From Raphanus sativus (lineage: Eukaryota; Streptophyta; Magnoliopsida; Brassicales; Brassicaceae): a stretch of 64,000 nucleotides of DNA. The stretch lies in assembly GCF_000801105.2 (NCBI RefSeq), contig NC_079514.1, positions 49,604,515 to 49,668,514 on the forward strand, written 5' to 3'. Below the pieces are notes generated by a model. The model was not told the DNA's origin. It saw nothing but the letters and a program-made list of their open reading frames with translations, and did not search any database. This document shows positions 9,761-23,036 of this stretch, piece after piece (position 1 is the stretch's first letter; each line of letters opens with the position of its first letter). The translations under genes were made by a program, and so were the position numbers.

Positions 9761-12700
9761 TCATCGAAACCACAGTTGCATCATTGCTGAGGAAGCCCTT
9801 GAGTTTGCATGCCGGAAGCTTTGTAGTCGATTGCGCACCTGCTTGTCGATAGAAGAGACAATTGATTGAGGCGGTTTGAAGGTCTGCCGGTGAAGTCTTG
9901 AGTTCCTTTCAGCCCAGATATGATAGATGGTGGCCTGAGTCGCAAGAAGTGAGAGGCGAAGCAAGTCCTTGTTGACACGGAGCGACTGGAGCTGAAGCAT
10001 AGTATCTTCCCAAGAGACAGTAGATTGAAGATCACATCTGCTAGCAATCGGATTCCATATTGCAGCGCTGTAAGGACACTCAAAAAACAGGTGATTCCTA
10101 CTCTCTGGTCCAGTATTGCAAACTAAGTAGTTAGCATCAACGCTAAGCCCCCATCTAATTAACCTGTCTCTTGTAGGAAATCTATCAAGCAAGACAAGCC
10201 AAGTTAGAAAACTATGGCGTGGGATGCCATAGGAAAACCAGACAATCCTAGCCCAAGGAACTAGCGGCCGATGGCCCTTCAAGTAAGTATAGATCTCTCC
10301 CGTATTGTACCTTTGTTTTACCTTCCCATCAATCACCCACTCATTCTAGTCCTCCTCTTCCGACAGTACCACCGTTGTTAAGTGCACCTGGAGAGCAAGT
10401 TGTTCATCAGTTCGCGCAGGAGGAAGTAGCCAACCAGCTTCACCACATAGAGAAGCCACCGATGCCGTGATTGGGATGCCAAGTCTCGAAGTTCTAGCGT
10501 TGAGAAGTGAATGAAGGTTCCCAAACGGAGTCCAGTTATCAAACCAAAATCTTGTCGCCTCACCGTTGCCTACCCGCCTTTTAAGTAACGGGTAAATGTG
10601 AACTCTCGCCTTTATCATCTTGTTTACTAGCCATGAGTTACTGCTCTTTGGATTAACGGTCCAGTAGTTAGAAATATCACCTTTTAAAATAACCTCTTTG
10701 AACCAGCAAACCCATACTGAGTTAGGACGGAAGAACAACAACCAAACAAGTTTGAGGATGCAAGCCAAGTTCCACGAGTGGAGATCTTTAACACCAAGAC
10801 CACCTTGTTCCTTTGTAAGTGTAACAGTCTCCCAACTTACTTTTGCAGAATGATGACCCTCACCACTCCCTGTCCATAGAAACAATCCACATAGTGAGTT
10901 TATCCTATTGATACATGACTTTGGTAATATGAAGCTCGAGCACCAAAAAGTGGAAAGCCCCGCTATGACCGTCTTTATAAGCAACAGCCTCCCAGCAAAT
11001 GACAAGGCTTTTGCAGACCAAGAAGAGAGTCTCTTCTTTATTTGCTGCAAGAGTGGCTCACAGTTTTGCAAGTTCAATTTCTTTGTGCAGAGAGGGACAC
11101 CCAAGTAGCGCATAGGTAAGCTTCCACACGGCATACCAGTTGAAACCTGTATGGTAGGAATTTCTTGATCAGAAAGTCCGTTTCTCAAACTCATGTAATA
11201 TTTGCAGGACTCTTTGCACCGATTCAAGAGATCCATCTATGAAGATTAGGAGGTCATCCGCAAATGATAGATGAGTCAGTTTCGTTTTCTGACAACGGTG
11301 ATGGTAAGACAGATATCCTGACCTTGCTTCTTTATCCAACATTACCGACAAGTAGTTCATGGCAATGACAAAGAGGTAAGGAGATAGAGGATCTCCTTGC
11401 CTTAGCCCACGCCTTCCTTTAAAGTAGCCGCTCACTATCCCATTATAACCTACCATAAATGATGTTGTGCATATACAGGCCTTGATCAGTTTGACAAAAG
11501 GGGCAGGGAGTTGCATGCTTTCCAACGCTGAGAAAAGGAAGTCCCACGACAAGGTGTCGTAAGCCTTTGCAATGTCCACCTTAATGGTAATCTTCTTGGA
11601 TCCTCTGTTCTTATGATACCCATTCACCAATTCACTTGCAAGCACTGTATTCTCCACTAGTAGTCTTCCTTCTACAAAAGCAGTCTGATTTGGCACAATT
11701 AAGTTTTGTAGAATAGGCTTTAGACGTCTCACCAGTAGCCTAGAAATCACCTTATAGATAGTATTCAAACATGAGATTGGCCGATACTCAGATATTTTAG
11801 ACGCTCCCACAAACTTTGGCACCAGAGATAATATTGTTGAGTTTGTTGTTTTCGGCAGGAACCCGGTGTTGAAGAAGTCCTGAATCGAGTTTATACACTC
11901 CGGTCCAATGAGCGTCCATGTAGCCTTGAAGAAACCTGAGGTAAGACCATCCGGACCAGGCGCCTTATTTGGATTCAACGAGAACATTAGTTTTGTGATT
12001 TCTTCTCCTATAGGCATTAAGAGGATGGTGTTTTGTTGCTGCAGACTGCATCTGAAGGAAGACAGATCATAAAACCAATCTCTGGGAGTGTACCAGTAGT
12101 ATGGCAAGAAGTCCGGGCCGAGAACTGATTTGAAGTGGGATATAGCATGGGCACTCATTTCCATAGGGTCAGTGATGATGACACCATTGAGGAGAAGGAA
12201 TGATCGGATGGCGTTGTAGCTTGCTCTCGCTTGACAAACATGATGGAAGTAAGTTGTATTGAGATCACCTTCCCGCAACCAAGTGATCCTGGATTTCTGC
12301 TGAAAGAAACATTCCTCTATCTGTCTTAAAAAGTTTAGCGCATGTTCCTCAGCAAAAGTTTGGGTAGTTGGATCCGTGAGAGCTTGTACCTGCGCAAGTT
12401 GTAACAAACCGTAAGCCTCTTTTACTCTCTGTTGAATATTTGAGTAATTTTCTTTATTAAGATTTTTCAAACTCCTTTTGATGTTTTTCAGCTTCCAACA
12501 CAAAGACGCCAAGTTATCGGACAAGCTTCCGGCGTGAAACCAAGCATCAGTAACAACCTCCAAGAAGCTCGGGTGTTTGGTTAGGTAATTGAAGAATCTA
12601 AAGGGCTGGGTACCGGCCTTGGGGAGTTGGAGGGCTAGGTCAGTGAGGCAAGGTGAGTGGTCTGAAAAAGCTGGAGGCAGGAAGGCCGAGGAAGCATTAG

Positions 12701-13349
12701 GAAAGGTGGTAAGTATCTCACTGTTTACTAAGCATCCGTCTAGCTTTTTGGCAACTGGAGTGATGTCTCTCTTATTTGTCCAGTTGTGGAGAGGACCATA
12801 AAACCGAAGATCGAAAACACCCAACTGGAGCAAGGTATCACGAAATTGGTAAATCGCAGAGGAATGAGTGCTGTGACAGAAGACTGAGTGTTCTTGGCCA
12901 TGGAGAATTTGGTTGAAGTCACCTCCTATCATCCAGGGTTGCGAGTCTAGAGAGAGAGAGCAGAGTGTGTATTCAAGAGCTCCACCCAAAGGTCAGTCCT
13001 CTCCTCGCTTAGATTAGAAGCATAGATGGCTGAGTATATGAAAGCTGGGTAGTTAGGAAGCTTAACTTCACATGTAATCATCTGTCGCGATTGAGATATC
13101 ATACGAACTACAGCAGGATCCCTCCAGATAATTACAATTCTTCCGTCTTCATCAGATAAATGGTTTGATAGGTAGTGCCAATCTCGACAGAGAGAGGTCA
13201 TTAACCGGGCTAGAGAAAGTTCCTTGATATGTGTTTCCAAAAGAGCATCAAAAATAAGTCTGTGGCTATAGAGCCAATCCGATAAAGTCCGATGTTTGTC
13301 CGGTTCATTTAGACCACGAACATTCCAAAAAAAAGAGTTTTACACTCAT
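9761..13349 (-). pseudogene. LINE ORF2 polyprotein: endonuclease, reverse transcriptase, zf-RVT (disrupted)
   Basis: In order from 13349 downward: an apurinic-type endonuclease ([39 protein letters not shown]); a reverse transcriptase (NKAPGPDGLTSGFF, YRPISCLNTIYK, RQGDPLSPYLF and the catalytic FADD near 11270); and a C-terminal zinc-binding domain at about 9800-10330 (VPWARIVWF, CPYSAAIW). Breaks: one extra T in an 8-T run at about 13327-13334 shifts the frame just after the likely ATG at 13349. Further frameshifts lie near 12950-12985 and 11170-11236, and a TAG stop sits at 10346-10348. The product would nick target DNA and copy the element RNA, but this copy cannot encode it whole. Confidence 0.9.
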
Positions 13350-13560
13350 TAGGAAGAAAAAGGGGGGGGTCCCCAGTAGACTGGAGAGAATCGACACTAA
13401 GCAAAGGTAAAAAAGGGTTATTTAGCGTGGGGCTTATGAAAGGGGAGTCAGATAGGTATTTTAGAGTACCAACCTCAGGGAAAAGAGAAACTTTGGAAGG
13501 TTTTGAGGATTGGTAAGAAATTTTAGGCTGAGAAGGGGGTGAAAAAGTGGGGGAAGAACG

Positions 13561-15220
13561 TCATCTCTTTAGGGAAGGCTTGTCAGAAGGACTTTCAGTG
13601 GCTGAGGGGGGATTTAAAAAAGTTAAGGAATTGATAGAAGAAGGCGGTTTAGGGGCTAGGGGCTGGAGGGGAGGGAAAGGGAGAGAGATGGGATTAGAGG
13701 TGGAACAGTAGGAGTAGTAGGAGTAGTAGGAGTAGCCTTAGGCATGGTTTTCTTTACTGCAACATACTGCATAGTCCCTACAGATTTTTTTGGAGTTTCT
13801 TTCTGACTTGCAGAAGCTGTTTTCTTTGAACTTGCAGAGGAGCAGAAGCAGCATTGGATTGAGGGGCATTGGATTGGGTAGATGGATTGTCTTTCGGTGG
13901 AACAAATGTCAGACAATTCCTTACCACATGTCCAAGCTCATGACAATGAGAGCAAGTAGGAGGAAGCCACGGGTAGTCAACATGCACCTCCACTACCTCA
14001 CCACTTTGCCTTACAAATTCAACAACTTTCGGAAGAGGCTTGGTGAGATCGACTTCAACCTTTACATGTGACAAGGTAAGACTCACCAGGTTAAGAGTGA
14101 AGTCATCTGTTTCTTTGGGTTCACCAATTAATCCAGCAACTAGACTGAGTCCGTGTTGATACCGCAGGTCAAGTGGAACTCCGGTAAGATGAGCCCAAAT
14201 CTTAATGGAACTGAGAGGAGGCCTCGCTGATGAGTGCTCCGACGACCATTGAGCGGTATGGAACATGAGTCACCCACGTACCAAATGTTCTTTTCCAATA
14301 TCTTTTGTCTCAAGTACTCACTCGGAATTCGAAAAATTGCAGATCTTTGCAGAGGATTGTTGTGAATCTCGAGTCTCCTGCCCTTCCCCCACATATGGCT
14401 AAGGACGCTTTGGATCTGGTTAAACGGTGGAGGACGGCCATTGAAGTAGCAGATAATGAAATCTTTATGAAGTTCTGCTCCTTTTTGAAAGACTGAATCC
14501 GGTATTAGAACTCGAGGCCTACTAGTATCATAAATGGTTACAGGAGCTACTCTTTTGAGAGATTTGTCACCTTTGACTCGAAGTTTCTCAGCAAGTGTTG
14601 GAGGTGAGGGTGTAGAGGAAGGCATAGAAAAAGTAGGTGGGAGGAGGAGAGGCGGTTGCGGGGCAGTGGGGGAATGGAAGGTTGAGGGGGAGCGGAGCTG
14701 ATAGGGGAAGGAGATAAAGGTGGGTTTGCGATAACAGAGGCGGGCTGGAGGGAAGGAGGAAGTTGAGGATGGGCAGCACGGTTAGTGACCAGAGGAGAGT
14801 TATTGGTTTGGGAGGTTGACTCTCATAACGGTTTGGGCAGAATCAGTCATTGTGATATCAGGCTCCTCAACAGGTACAGAAGAGCTTGTAGTTGAAGGTA
14901 CAACAATAGGTTTTACTGTTGCAGGAACAGTGGTTAGGGTTTCAATTTCAGCTAGTGAGCCAAATTGGGTAGTTGCCTCAGGAATGACAACATCATTAGT
15001 GGAGACATCAGCCTGGGTCATAACAGTGTCAGAAGAGGAAGGGCTCAGATGGGATCTACGAAGTTCAGCACGGGATTTGGGTGGAGTTGCGGCTAGGGAG
15101 GGGAGGGGTTGGATCCGGGGGGTCAGGGGGGAATGACGGAGGAAGGAGAGCATCTCCGGAGGTTGGAGATGATGGTTTCACGGCGGAAGCATGGCCAGAA
15201 AGGCCCCAGCGATTTTGCAT
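13561..15220 (-). pseudogene. LINE ORF1 gag-like RNA-binding protein (disrupted)
   Basis: Probable start MQNRWG at 15220 and stop TGA at 13561. A serine/proline-rich N terminus is followed by a DUF4283-type domain (FIICYFNGRPPPFNQIQSVL to about 14260, then IKIWAHLTGVPLDLRY) and a zinc knuckle CSHCHELGHVVRNC near 13940, which fits CX2CX4HX4C. The C-terminal tail is rich in proline, threonine and lysine. The protein normally coats LINE RNA. The frame changes in a C run near 15100-15130, again near 14780-14590, near 14265 and near 13800-13870, so it is broken. ORF2 starts about 210 bp downstream. Confidence 0.83.
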
Positions 15221-15279
15221 CGGGAACTGTGTCAGGGAGAAACTGACTTTTTGGACTTAGCCTACTACTGCCCGATTTT

Positions 15280-15513
15280 CTCTGTGGTTTTAAAGTTATA
15301 CTATAGACTGTGCTCCCATTAATAGTTATATATCTGCCGACCTATTGAGAAAACGGTTGGAGTGGAAAGAGCTGCATCTTTAGTGACTTTTTGATCTGAT
15401 TTGATGTGTGTTTACATGCAATAAAGATGCTATTAGCTCACTTTTGTATTTATTTCACCTAAATTATGTTTGGTACTTTTTATTTTCTTAAATAATCTTG
15501 TGTAGGTTTTGGA
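15280..15513. other. Flank downstream of the LINE
   Basis: Continues the sequence interrupted by the LINE and is probably old 3' flank of the NRPA1 remnant. No open frame was recognised. Confidence 0.4.
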
Positions 15514-15516
15514 TTA

Positions 15517-15771
15517 GGGCATCTCCAATAGTACACAAAAATTCACTCTATATTTTATTTTAAAATAGAGTAATTCTATTATAGATTGGATTTGCTACAA
15601 TTGTTCACTCTATAATATAATTACTCTATAAATATAATGAATTATAGAGTAATGTTGATTTTCACTATATATTAGAAAATCAACATTATTCTATAACTCA
15701 CTCTGTTTATAGAGTAACTCTATTATAGAGTGAAATATAGAATAAGTTTTTGTGTTCTACTGGAGATGGTC
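15517..15771. mobile_element. Tourist-like MITE (PIF/Harbinger type), 255 bp
   Basis: The ends are inverted copies of each other: GGGCATCTCCAATAGTACAC at the left, and GACCATCTCCAGTAGAACAC when the right end is reverse-complemented. TTA flanks both sides (15514-15516 and 15772-15774), the 3-bp target typical of PIF/Harbinger elements. The interior is AT-rich with ATAGAGTAA repeats on both strands. It encodes nothing and would depend on a transposase in trans. Confidence 0.8.
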
Positions 15772-15774
15772 TTA

Positions 15775-17660
15775 TGTTTTCTTAATAATATTGTACCTTT
15801 TAATTTACTTAATTTATGTTTCATACCTTTTAATCTATTTCTGTGGACTGGATCATAATCAAAATTTTGTAGGCATATAAAATAGAAAAATTTACACTTA
15901 AAGACACATTATGATTTTGCAATTACACTACGAGGTATTTCTTATTTTTGATACAATTTTTTCTGTGTGGTTTATTTTTTTACTTTTTTTTATGATTCTG
16001 GTATCCCAAACCTCGAGAGTATCCAACTAGCGCCACTATCAGAACTTAGCTGAGGAACCCGCCAAAGCATCCAGTAGAGTTGGTGATCACCCCATATAAA
16101 TTCCACCAGTGGTCATATGTTAGTTTACCCTTTTAAGTAAACTAACTATCCTAAACAAAATACACAACTCAATTGCTATCTCTTCTCAGTATTTTACTTT
16201 ATTCTAACTAAACAAAAGATTTTTCTCTCCTGTTTCAAATTTCAAAATCAGCTCTCACATTTTATTCTAACTAAACAAAAGCCTTTTTCTATTTCTTTTT
16301 TCATTTATTTCTTCTTTCGTTAGAGAAGTCTGCTTCATTCTTTTCTTTATATATAATTTGTGTGTGTATATGTTTATGTACAAAGTCTTCATCTTTTATG
16401 GATTGAATTTATATTTGTTTCTTTGTAAAAACATTTGTTTATTGTTTTGTTGTTGTTGTCACTTTTTAAGTTTTAAAATAAAATGTGTACGATAACTTAG
16501 TTTATTGAGAAAACAATTTAAATGTTATATGGACTAAAACATCAAAAATAGAAAAACACAAAAAAAGCTTTTAAAGTTTTGGATGAAATTCTCTACATAT
16601 ATGTATGTCCATAAAACGGAGTCCACAAAATCTTCTGTGATATGTAGAAATATATATAGCACGAAACTATATCTACAAAATCCCATCAATGTCCATATAT
16701 GTCCACATATAGCTATCCACACTTACCCTATTAAATATTTACAGACTAAATTGACAAACTATATATGTAAGAGCTTTTCTATGTTTGTATATAAGAGTTT
16801 TCTATGGTTTTTTCCCATCCATGTCCACATTTTTCTGTTAACATATTATTTTACATGTCTACAATTTTCCGTCCACACTTCTTATGTCCATATACTTTTC
16901 TATATAATGGTTAAAATATAAAGAAAATATTATAATTGGTTGTAGTAATTATATTTGCTTAATATATCTTAAACTTTGAGAAAAAACAAATCAAAATATA
17001 AAAACTTTGATAAATAAATAAATAAAAACTTTGAGAGAAAACAAATAAATAATAACGTTGGAAACTAAGTCATAACAAAAAAAACATTAACTATTTTGAC
17101 TCCTAAAGAAACTGAATAAAAATAATAATTCCCTCTCTACTCAATACTCTATCCACACATCCACTAAACATATGTTAAATAAACTAAAATTATAATTAAA
17201 AATATAATCTAAATATATGTATATGGATATCTAAATACATATATTATATATCTGTTTACATATTAGAAAATATCAAGGATCAAAGCAAATTTTATGAAAA
17301 ATGAATAGTTTTGTGTTAGCGATTTCTATTCATTTAGGATAATAGCAATATATTCACGCTTCCACCGTCCACAGTTCTTCTGTACATATATAAAACATAG
17401 CATATAGTATGCTTGTGTAGACCAATGCATATGTTTTAAAAATATACATGTTTCATATCAAAATAATATGCTTGTTATTTTTGTTTTTAATGAATCACAG
17501 TTTTTATATGCCAAATAATTTCAACACTTGCAACACCTAAACTAATAACTAATTCAAAGTTCATTGTGAAGTTTAATAATATTTGTAGTGTGTGTTAATA
17601 TAAGATAGGCTAGCGGTTTCCTCAGGGATTTTCTTGAAATAATTGGTACCAACTAAATTA
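15775..17660. other. AT-rich intergenic DNA
   Basis: No gene recognised. The stretch has many GTCCACA/TCCATATA words at about 16600-16900, so it may be part of a degraded repeat family. The 112-codon frame at 16583-16921 is compositionally biased and has no domain. Confidence 0.45.
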
Positions 17661-19302
17661 TCTATACTATTATTTATGAAGTGATTTTGCTTATGTGTCG
17701 GTTTCTCCATAATTTTAGGTATTTGATTTAAATTTTCCCTTTATGATATAATTAAAACGAAATTACATATTAATAATAGAATATTATTATATTTTTTTAA
17801 ATGATAATTCTCATATAGATATTTTATTGTTATCAAGAAAATCAAATGTTTATATTATAAAGTATTAAGACATAAAACAATTTATAAATAAATATGAATC
17901 AATCAAAAAGTAATTTTTTATGTGTCATATTTTTTATGATTTTAGGTTTTTTATTTATTATATAATTAAAATAATTCTATATATAATAATATTAGTTTAT
18001 AAGTTATATTAGTTAATTGATTATAATTGCTTATGTGTCAGCTTCTCCATAATTTTAGGTATTTGATTTAAATTTTCCCTTTATGATATAATTAAAACGA
18101 AATTACATATTAATATAGAATATTATTATATTTTTTTAAATGATAATTCTCATATAGATATTTTATTGTTATCTAGAAAATCAAATGTTTATATTATAAA
18201 GTATTAAGACATAAAACAATTTATAAATAAATATGAATCAATCAAAAAGTAATTTTTTATGTGTCATATTTTTATGATTTTAGGTTTTTTATTTATTATA
18301 TAATTAAAATAATTCTATATTAATAATATTAGTTTATAAGTTATATTAGTTAATTGATTATAAACTAATATGATAAAATCATTGAAACATATTTTAAAAG
18401 TAAGATAATTCTTATATATATAATGTTGCTATGTGAAATTAATATTTTCTTATTATAAAACATTAAGGTATAAAAAAATTTATAATTAAAAATTAATCAA
18501 TCAAAAATATTTGTATAAAATATTTCTAATATATAAGTGTTTTTAAAAAATTTCACAGTAATAAACATAAATTTAGGTATTTGACTTATTATATATTTAA
18601 AACGAATTTTATATTAATAATATTAGATTAAATTTTATATTTCCTAATTGAGTATAAAATATGAAAAAAAAAATATTTTTAAACAAATAAGATAATTCAT
18701 ATATTTATCTTTTTGTTACCTGGAAAATAATATTTTCTATTATAAAAGATTATGACATAGTATAATTTATAATTAAATATTAATCAATCAAAAAGTGATT
18801 TGTCATGTGTCATATTTTTCATAATTTTAGGGATTTTTCTTATTATATTGTGAAAAATAATTGTATATTAATAATATTAGATTATAAGTTATATTCACTA
18901 ATTGATTATAAACTAATATGATAAAATCATCAAAATAAAACATACTTTAAAAACATAAATAAGATAATTACATATATATATATATATATATTGTTTTTAT
19001 CTGGAAATAATATTTTTTTTATTATAAAAGATTCAGATACAGAACAATAAATAATTAAATATTAACCAATCAAAACTAATTGTATAAAATATTTTCTAAA
19101 ACATTTATAATATATATGTGACTTTAAAAGTTTATCACAATAATAAATGTATATATATATATATATATATATTTATATTTGATTTAAATTTTTTATTAAA
19201 GCATAAAAAAATATTTATTATAATAATTTTAAAATTAATAAGACATAAATTAATAATTAGTTTTAAAAAGATTATTCCCGCATGTGCGGGAACAACACCT
19301 AG
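17661..19302 (+). mobile_element. Non-autonomous Helitron, about 1.64 kb
   Basis: Starts TCTATACTATTATTTATGAA directly after A and ends with the hairpin CCCGCATGTGCGGG (from about 19277) followed by AACAACACCTAG and then T. A TC start, a short GC hairpin about 10 bp from a CTAG end and insertion between A and T define Helitrons. The interior is AT-rich, contains a 340-bp tandem repeat and encodes no Rep/helicase, so the element relies on proteins made elsewhere. Confidence 0.82.
17689..18363 (+). repeat. Two-copy 340-bp tandem repeat inside the Helitron
   Basis: The unit starting GCTTATGTGTC at 17689 recurs at 18029 with near identity for over 330 bp, including small indels. More diverged copies of parts of it (ATAATTTTAGG, AAACTAATATGATAAAATCAT) occur up to about 18930. 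Confidence 0.8.
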
Positions 19303-22300
19303 TTATATATTATTGAGAAATCATTAATATAAGATAACGCAAGGTTTGGAAATATAATTATTAAAATATTTGGATATTCAATGATCAAAATTGTAAATAA
19401 TTTAATTATGTGTAATAAAAATAAATGATAAGATAATGAAGATTGTAAATAATTTTTTCAAAAAGATAATGAAGATTGTGTTTGTCTACAAATAGAAAAC
19501 TTTACTTATTTATTAAAATGGAAAATAAATATTTTAAATTTATTTTAAAGAAAATATATTATAGGAATATTTTGATATTCTTTTCATTTATAAACCCGAT
19601 ATTCTGGTATGGATGATTATTTTTGTTTAAATTTGTAAATATAGTTTTATTATGATTTAACTAAATATTGATTTATAGTTGTGATTATGTCTATTCATAT
19701 TTAAATGAGCACATCCATTTTTTTAATAAAATCGAATCAAATATTAAAAAAAATTATTCAAATTATTCATTTAAATTTATTTTTATTATTCGTTTGTATT
19801 TATTTATATTTTAAATTTTATATTATCTATATTTAAATTTAAAATAATATATAGTATTTTTACACTAAGATAATCAAAATATATTTTCTTATGTTACAGA
19901 TGAGTATTTGCACTAAAATAATATAATTTTTCATATACACTATAGTGTATATATATATCATAACCGATTTATTATAAAACCAATATATGATTTAATATAT
20001 ATCTTGTATTGAAAAATATTGTATATTTATCAATGCATGTATGTTAACACATTAATTATATAAATATTGATATATGTACAATGCATAAAATGATGAATAA
20101 TAATAACATAATTCTACATAATTTATTTGTACATGAAACTGGAGGATATAATATGAGATTTATTGTTGTGATATTATGATGTAATACAAAAAATATATTT
20201 AATAAATTTTCAAGAGATGGTTTAAATAAAAAATCTACACATGAAAAATGTCATGATTTTTTATTAATAGATAAGATGACTCTATTTATTTTTATTACAT
20301 GTATATATTTATTTATAATATAACTCACATTAAAACTTTATAAGTTAGTTCAAATCCACTAATGATTAATGAAAATAACTTTATGAAGTTAACTGCATAA
20401 TAATATTTATCAATATTCTGCATAATATTCTTATATGCATTTGAGTTTTACATTTAAAATTAATTATTATTTGAAACTACATTTAATTTATTTATTAATA
20501 AAATTTTCCATAGAATTCTGTTTACATAAATACCAAAAAATATTATGAAATATTTGAATGAAAGTATATATTTTCAAACTATATGTTCTAACTGATTGTC
20601 GTTAGGGTGGGTCAGGTGGACGATCTAATTATATGATTGCTTAAATCATATTCAATTTGTATAAATTTTTAACAAGTAAAATGTAACATTCCTGATTGTT
20701 CACGGTTAATGGATTTTCCACAGTTATTCATTCGGTCTGTGGGCTATATTTTGTGTGATGGCGGTGTGTTAAATCTTTAGAGGCTTGATAGTATTGTTTA
20801 CTAACAATGCAATCACTTTATAATTTTTCTCCGTGCTTCGGTTTTACTCGCCAATATCGTGAATAACTTTTTGATAGGTCATTCATCCTTCTACTGTTCC
20901 AGCCTAAAAACGTTTGACTTAGATTTCTAAATGAACCTCTAACCAAAAAGATAATTTCAATTTAATGACACAGATAATCAAATCAATTTTATTAATTGTT
21001 TTATATATATCACAAATTAAGATGTTACAAAATAGCAAATGTTTTGTCATTTACTTGGCCAGACGAAAATGTAAACATATTCTAAACTTCATTTAAAAAT
21101 CTGAAACTAGACTAGTTATCAGTAATTACAAAAAAAAAGACTAGTTATTGGTATTATCTTGAAAATTATTTGGGTTTTGATCCAGATACCCCAAAACAAA
21201 TACCCCAAAAACAAATAGAAAAGGTTTTTTTTTTCTTCTTTAACTCATTCTGATTTGAGTCACCAATCCATAGTAATACATCAATCTCACTCTTGGGATT
21301 GTCCCTAGTGCTGTCTCCAAAGTTCCCCTTGTAAATTTGGTCAATCACGTCCTGACATCTCTTTTACTACGTTGTACTCTCTATCTATTTTAAAAATGTT
21401 TTATTTATTAAATCTTACTATTTTCTTTTTTACTAAGTGATCGTTACTACTTTTTCACAAATTAACTATAAATTAGGTGTTTTGATATACCATGTGAAGA
21501 AATAAAAGTTTTAAATTTTAAACTACATTAAATAAAATTATATTAATTTTAGAGTTTACTACTTTCTTACAAGATTTTATTTTAATTTTAATTTAGTTAT
21601 ATGTAAAAAAATAAAATAAATAATTTAATTTAAATTTATATTATTAATATATATAATTATATTTTTGAAACAATTTTTATCTATTTATTTTGGTTAAAAT
21701 ATACCAAATCAACTTTATAACATTAAGAGAAAATATTGTTAGGTATATATCAAAACGTAAAACTAAATAATATTTCTAAAATTTGTAGATTATAAAAAAG
21801 CTAATAGTATTGAAATAATAAAATTATAATTTTTTTAAAGTACCTAAAATTTGAAGAATTATTTTAGCAATAAAAATATATATTTATAAAATAAAATAAT
21901 ATAATATTCTGAAGATTGTAAAATATTATTATATTTCTATTTATACTATTATATTTTACTGTTGTATTAATGATGATTAATGAGTTATTATCATATTCTA
22001 ACAACTTACAAAAAATATAAATCAACATTAAATATAAATATTTATGTCACAATTAACTTCATGTATGTCACTATTGTTACGTATGTTTTGTCATTATTTT
22101 AATTTTAAAACCAATGTGATTATGACATATTGTAAATCATTTCTCAAATATGTATACTGAATATATAGTTTTGAGTTAATCTAGCATTATATATCTGGTT
22201 TCGTTCCACTTAGATTGATGCCCTCCATCGCTGCAAAAATGCTAGCATGTTTCACTACTATTGACTCTTTTCTTCCCCAAACCCAAAGCATATAGACAAT

Positions 22301-22697
22301 ATGGTCGCTTCATTTATTTTATTACTAAGCTAGGATGAGTAGACCCATATCGAGATTTATTTTGAACCGAGTTTCTTGGATTTTGAGTAACCGTGGATTC
22401 TCGAAGCAGTGATATAATTGATGGTAACAGTGCATAGATAGTATTGAAATATGAATTCTGAACAAGTTTTGTTGTGTATTACAGAGTAAAGTCTTGGAGA
22501 CCAAACAGATTCTATTTGTTAATGGTTTAAAAATAAAATCAAGTTTACGCTTAGAAAAAATTAAGGGAATTATTTTGTCCGATAAATATACATATGATAA
22601 GCCTTTATAAAAAAAAGACTATATATATGAACGTTTTGTTGTACTAAATATAACGCTCGCGATAGGTCGCGTTACTACTTCTGTACATGCAATTTCA
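19303..22697. other. Long AT-rich stretch without recognised genes
   Basis: No gene, transposon end pair or RNA gene could be supported. The small minus frame at 21166-21348 has no domain. Confidence 0.45.
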
Positions 22698-22972
22698 TGG
22701 GAAATCGGTTAATTCATACATCAATAGAGGTCTGTGGTCCCGATCAGTACATATACTAATGACATGTGCTAAAACATACATCAATTAATATTTATTTTAA
22801 ATTTCATATACGAATTAATAAAAATAGGCTAAGTCATACATTGACCACTTTCTGTTAGTCAAACGTTTAGAGATGATGACATGTCATTAACGTAAGCTTA
22901 TGTGTCACTGAGCTGTTTATTTACGATTTAAAATAATAAATATTAAAAAATATTAATATTACCAAACCTGTT

Positions 22973-23036
22973 TTTACGGGATTCGAACCCGGGATGACCA
23001 GGATAAATTTATTGACGCTAAACCACTGTGACAAAT
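22973..23036 (-). repeat. tRNA-like (SINE-type) box in the left arm
   Basis: On the minus strand the segment reads GTCACAGTGGTTTAGCGTCA, then a short spacer, then CCGGGTTCGAATCCCG, a perfect pol III B-box/T-loop sequence. The A-box-like TTTAGCGTCA lies about 25 bp upstream. This resembles a tRNA-derived SINE head rather than a working tRNA, because no acceptor stem or anticodon arm can be folded with confidence. Confidence 0.55.

Larger units (their letters stand above)
9517..15279 (-). mobile_element. Full-length but mutated LINE (non-LTR retrotransposon) with 16-bp TSD
   Basis: The element lies on the minus strand between two perfect copies of ACTACTGCCCGATTTT (9517-9532 and 15264-15279). 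Its 3' end carries a poly(A), seen as a T run at about 9529-9539. It has a 5' leader, ORF1 (gag-like) and ORF2 (endonuclease, reverse transcriptase, zinc-binding domain) in the usual order over about 5.73 kb. Unlike the fragment at 5103-5603, its ORF2 ends after the zinc-binding domain with no RNase H. The identical TSD points to fairly recent insertion, yet both ORFs carry several lesions, so this copy is not autonomous. Confidence 0.93.

Noticed and set aside
16583..16921. 112-codon plus-strand ORF
   Set aside because: Strongly biased composition from TATGTCCA-type repeats and no domain.
22973..23036. A functional tRNA gene
   Set aside because: A B box is present, but no acceptor stem, anticodon arm or CCA-adjacent structure can be folded; the mirrored copy is decayed.
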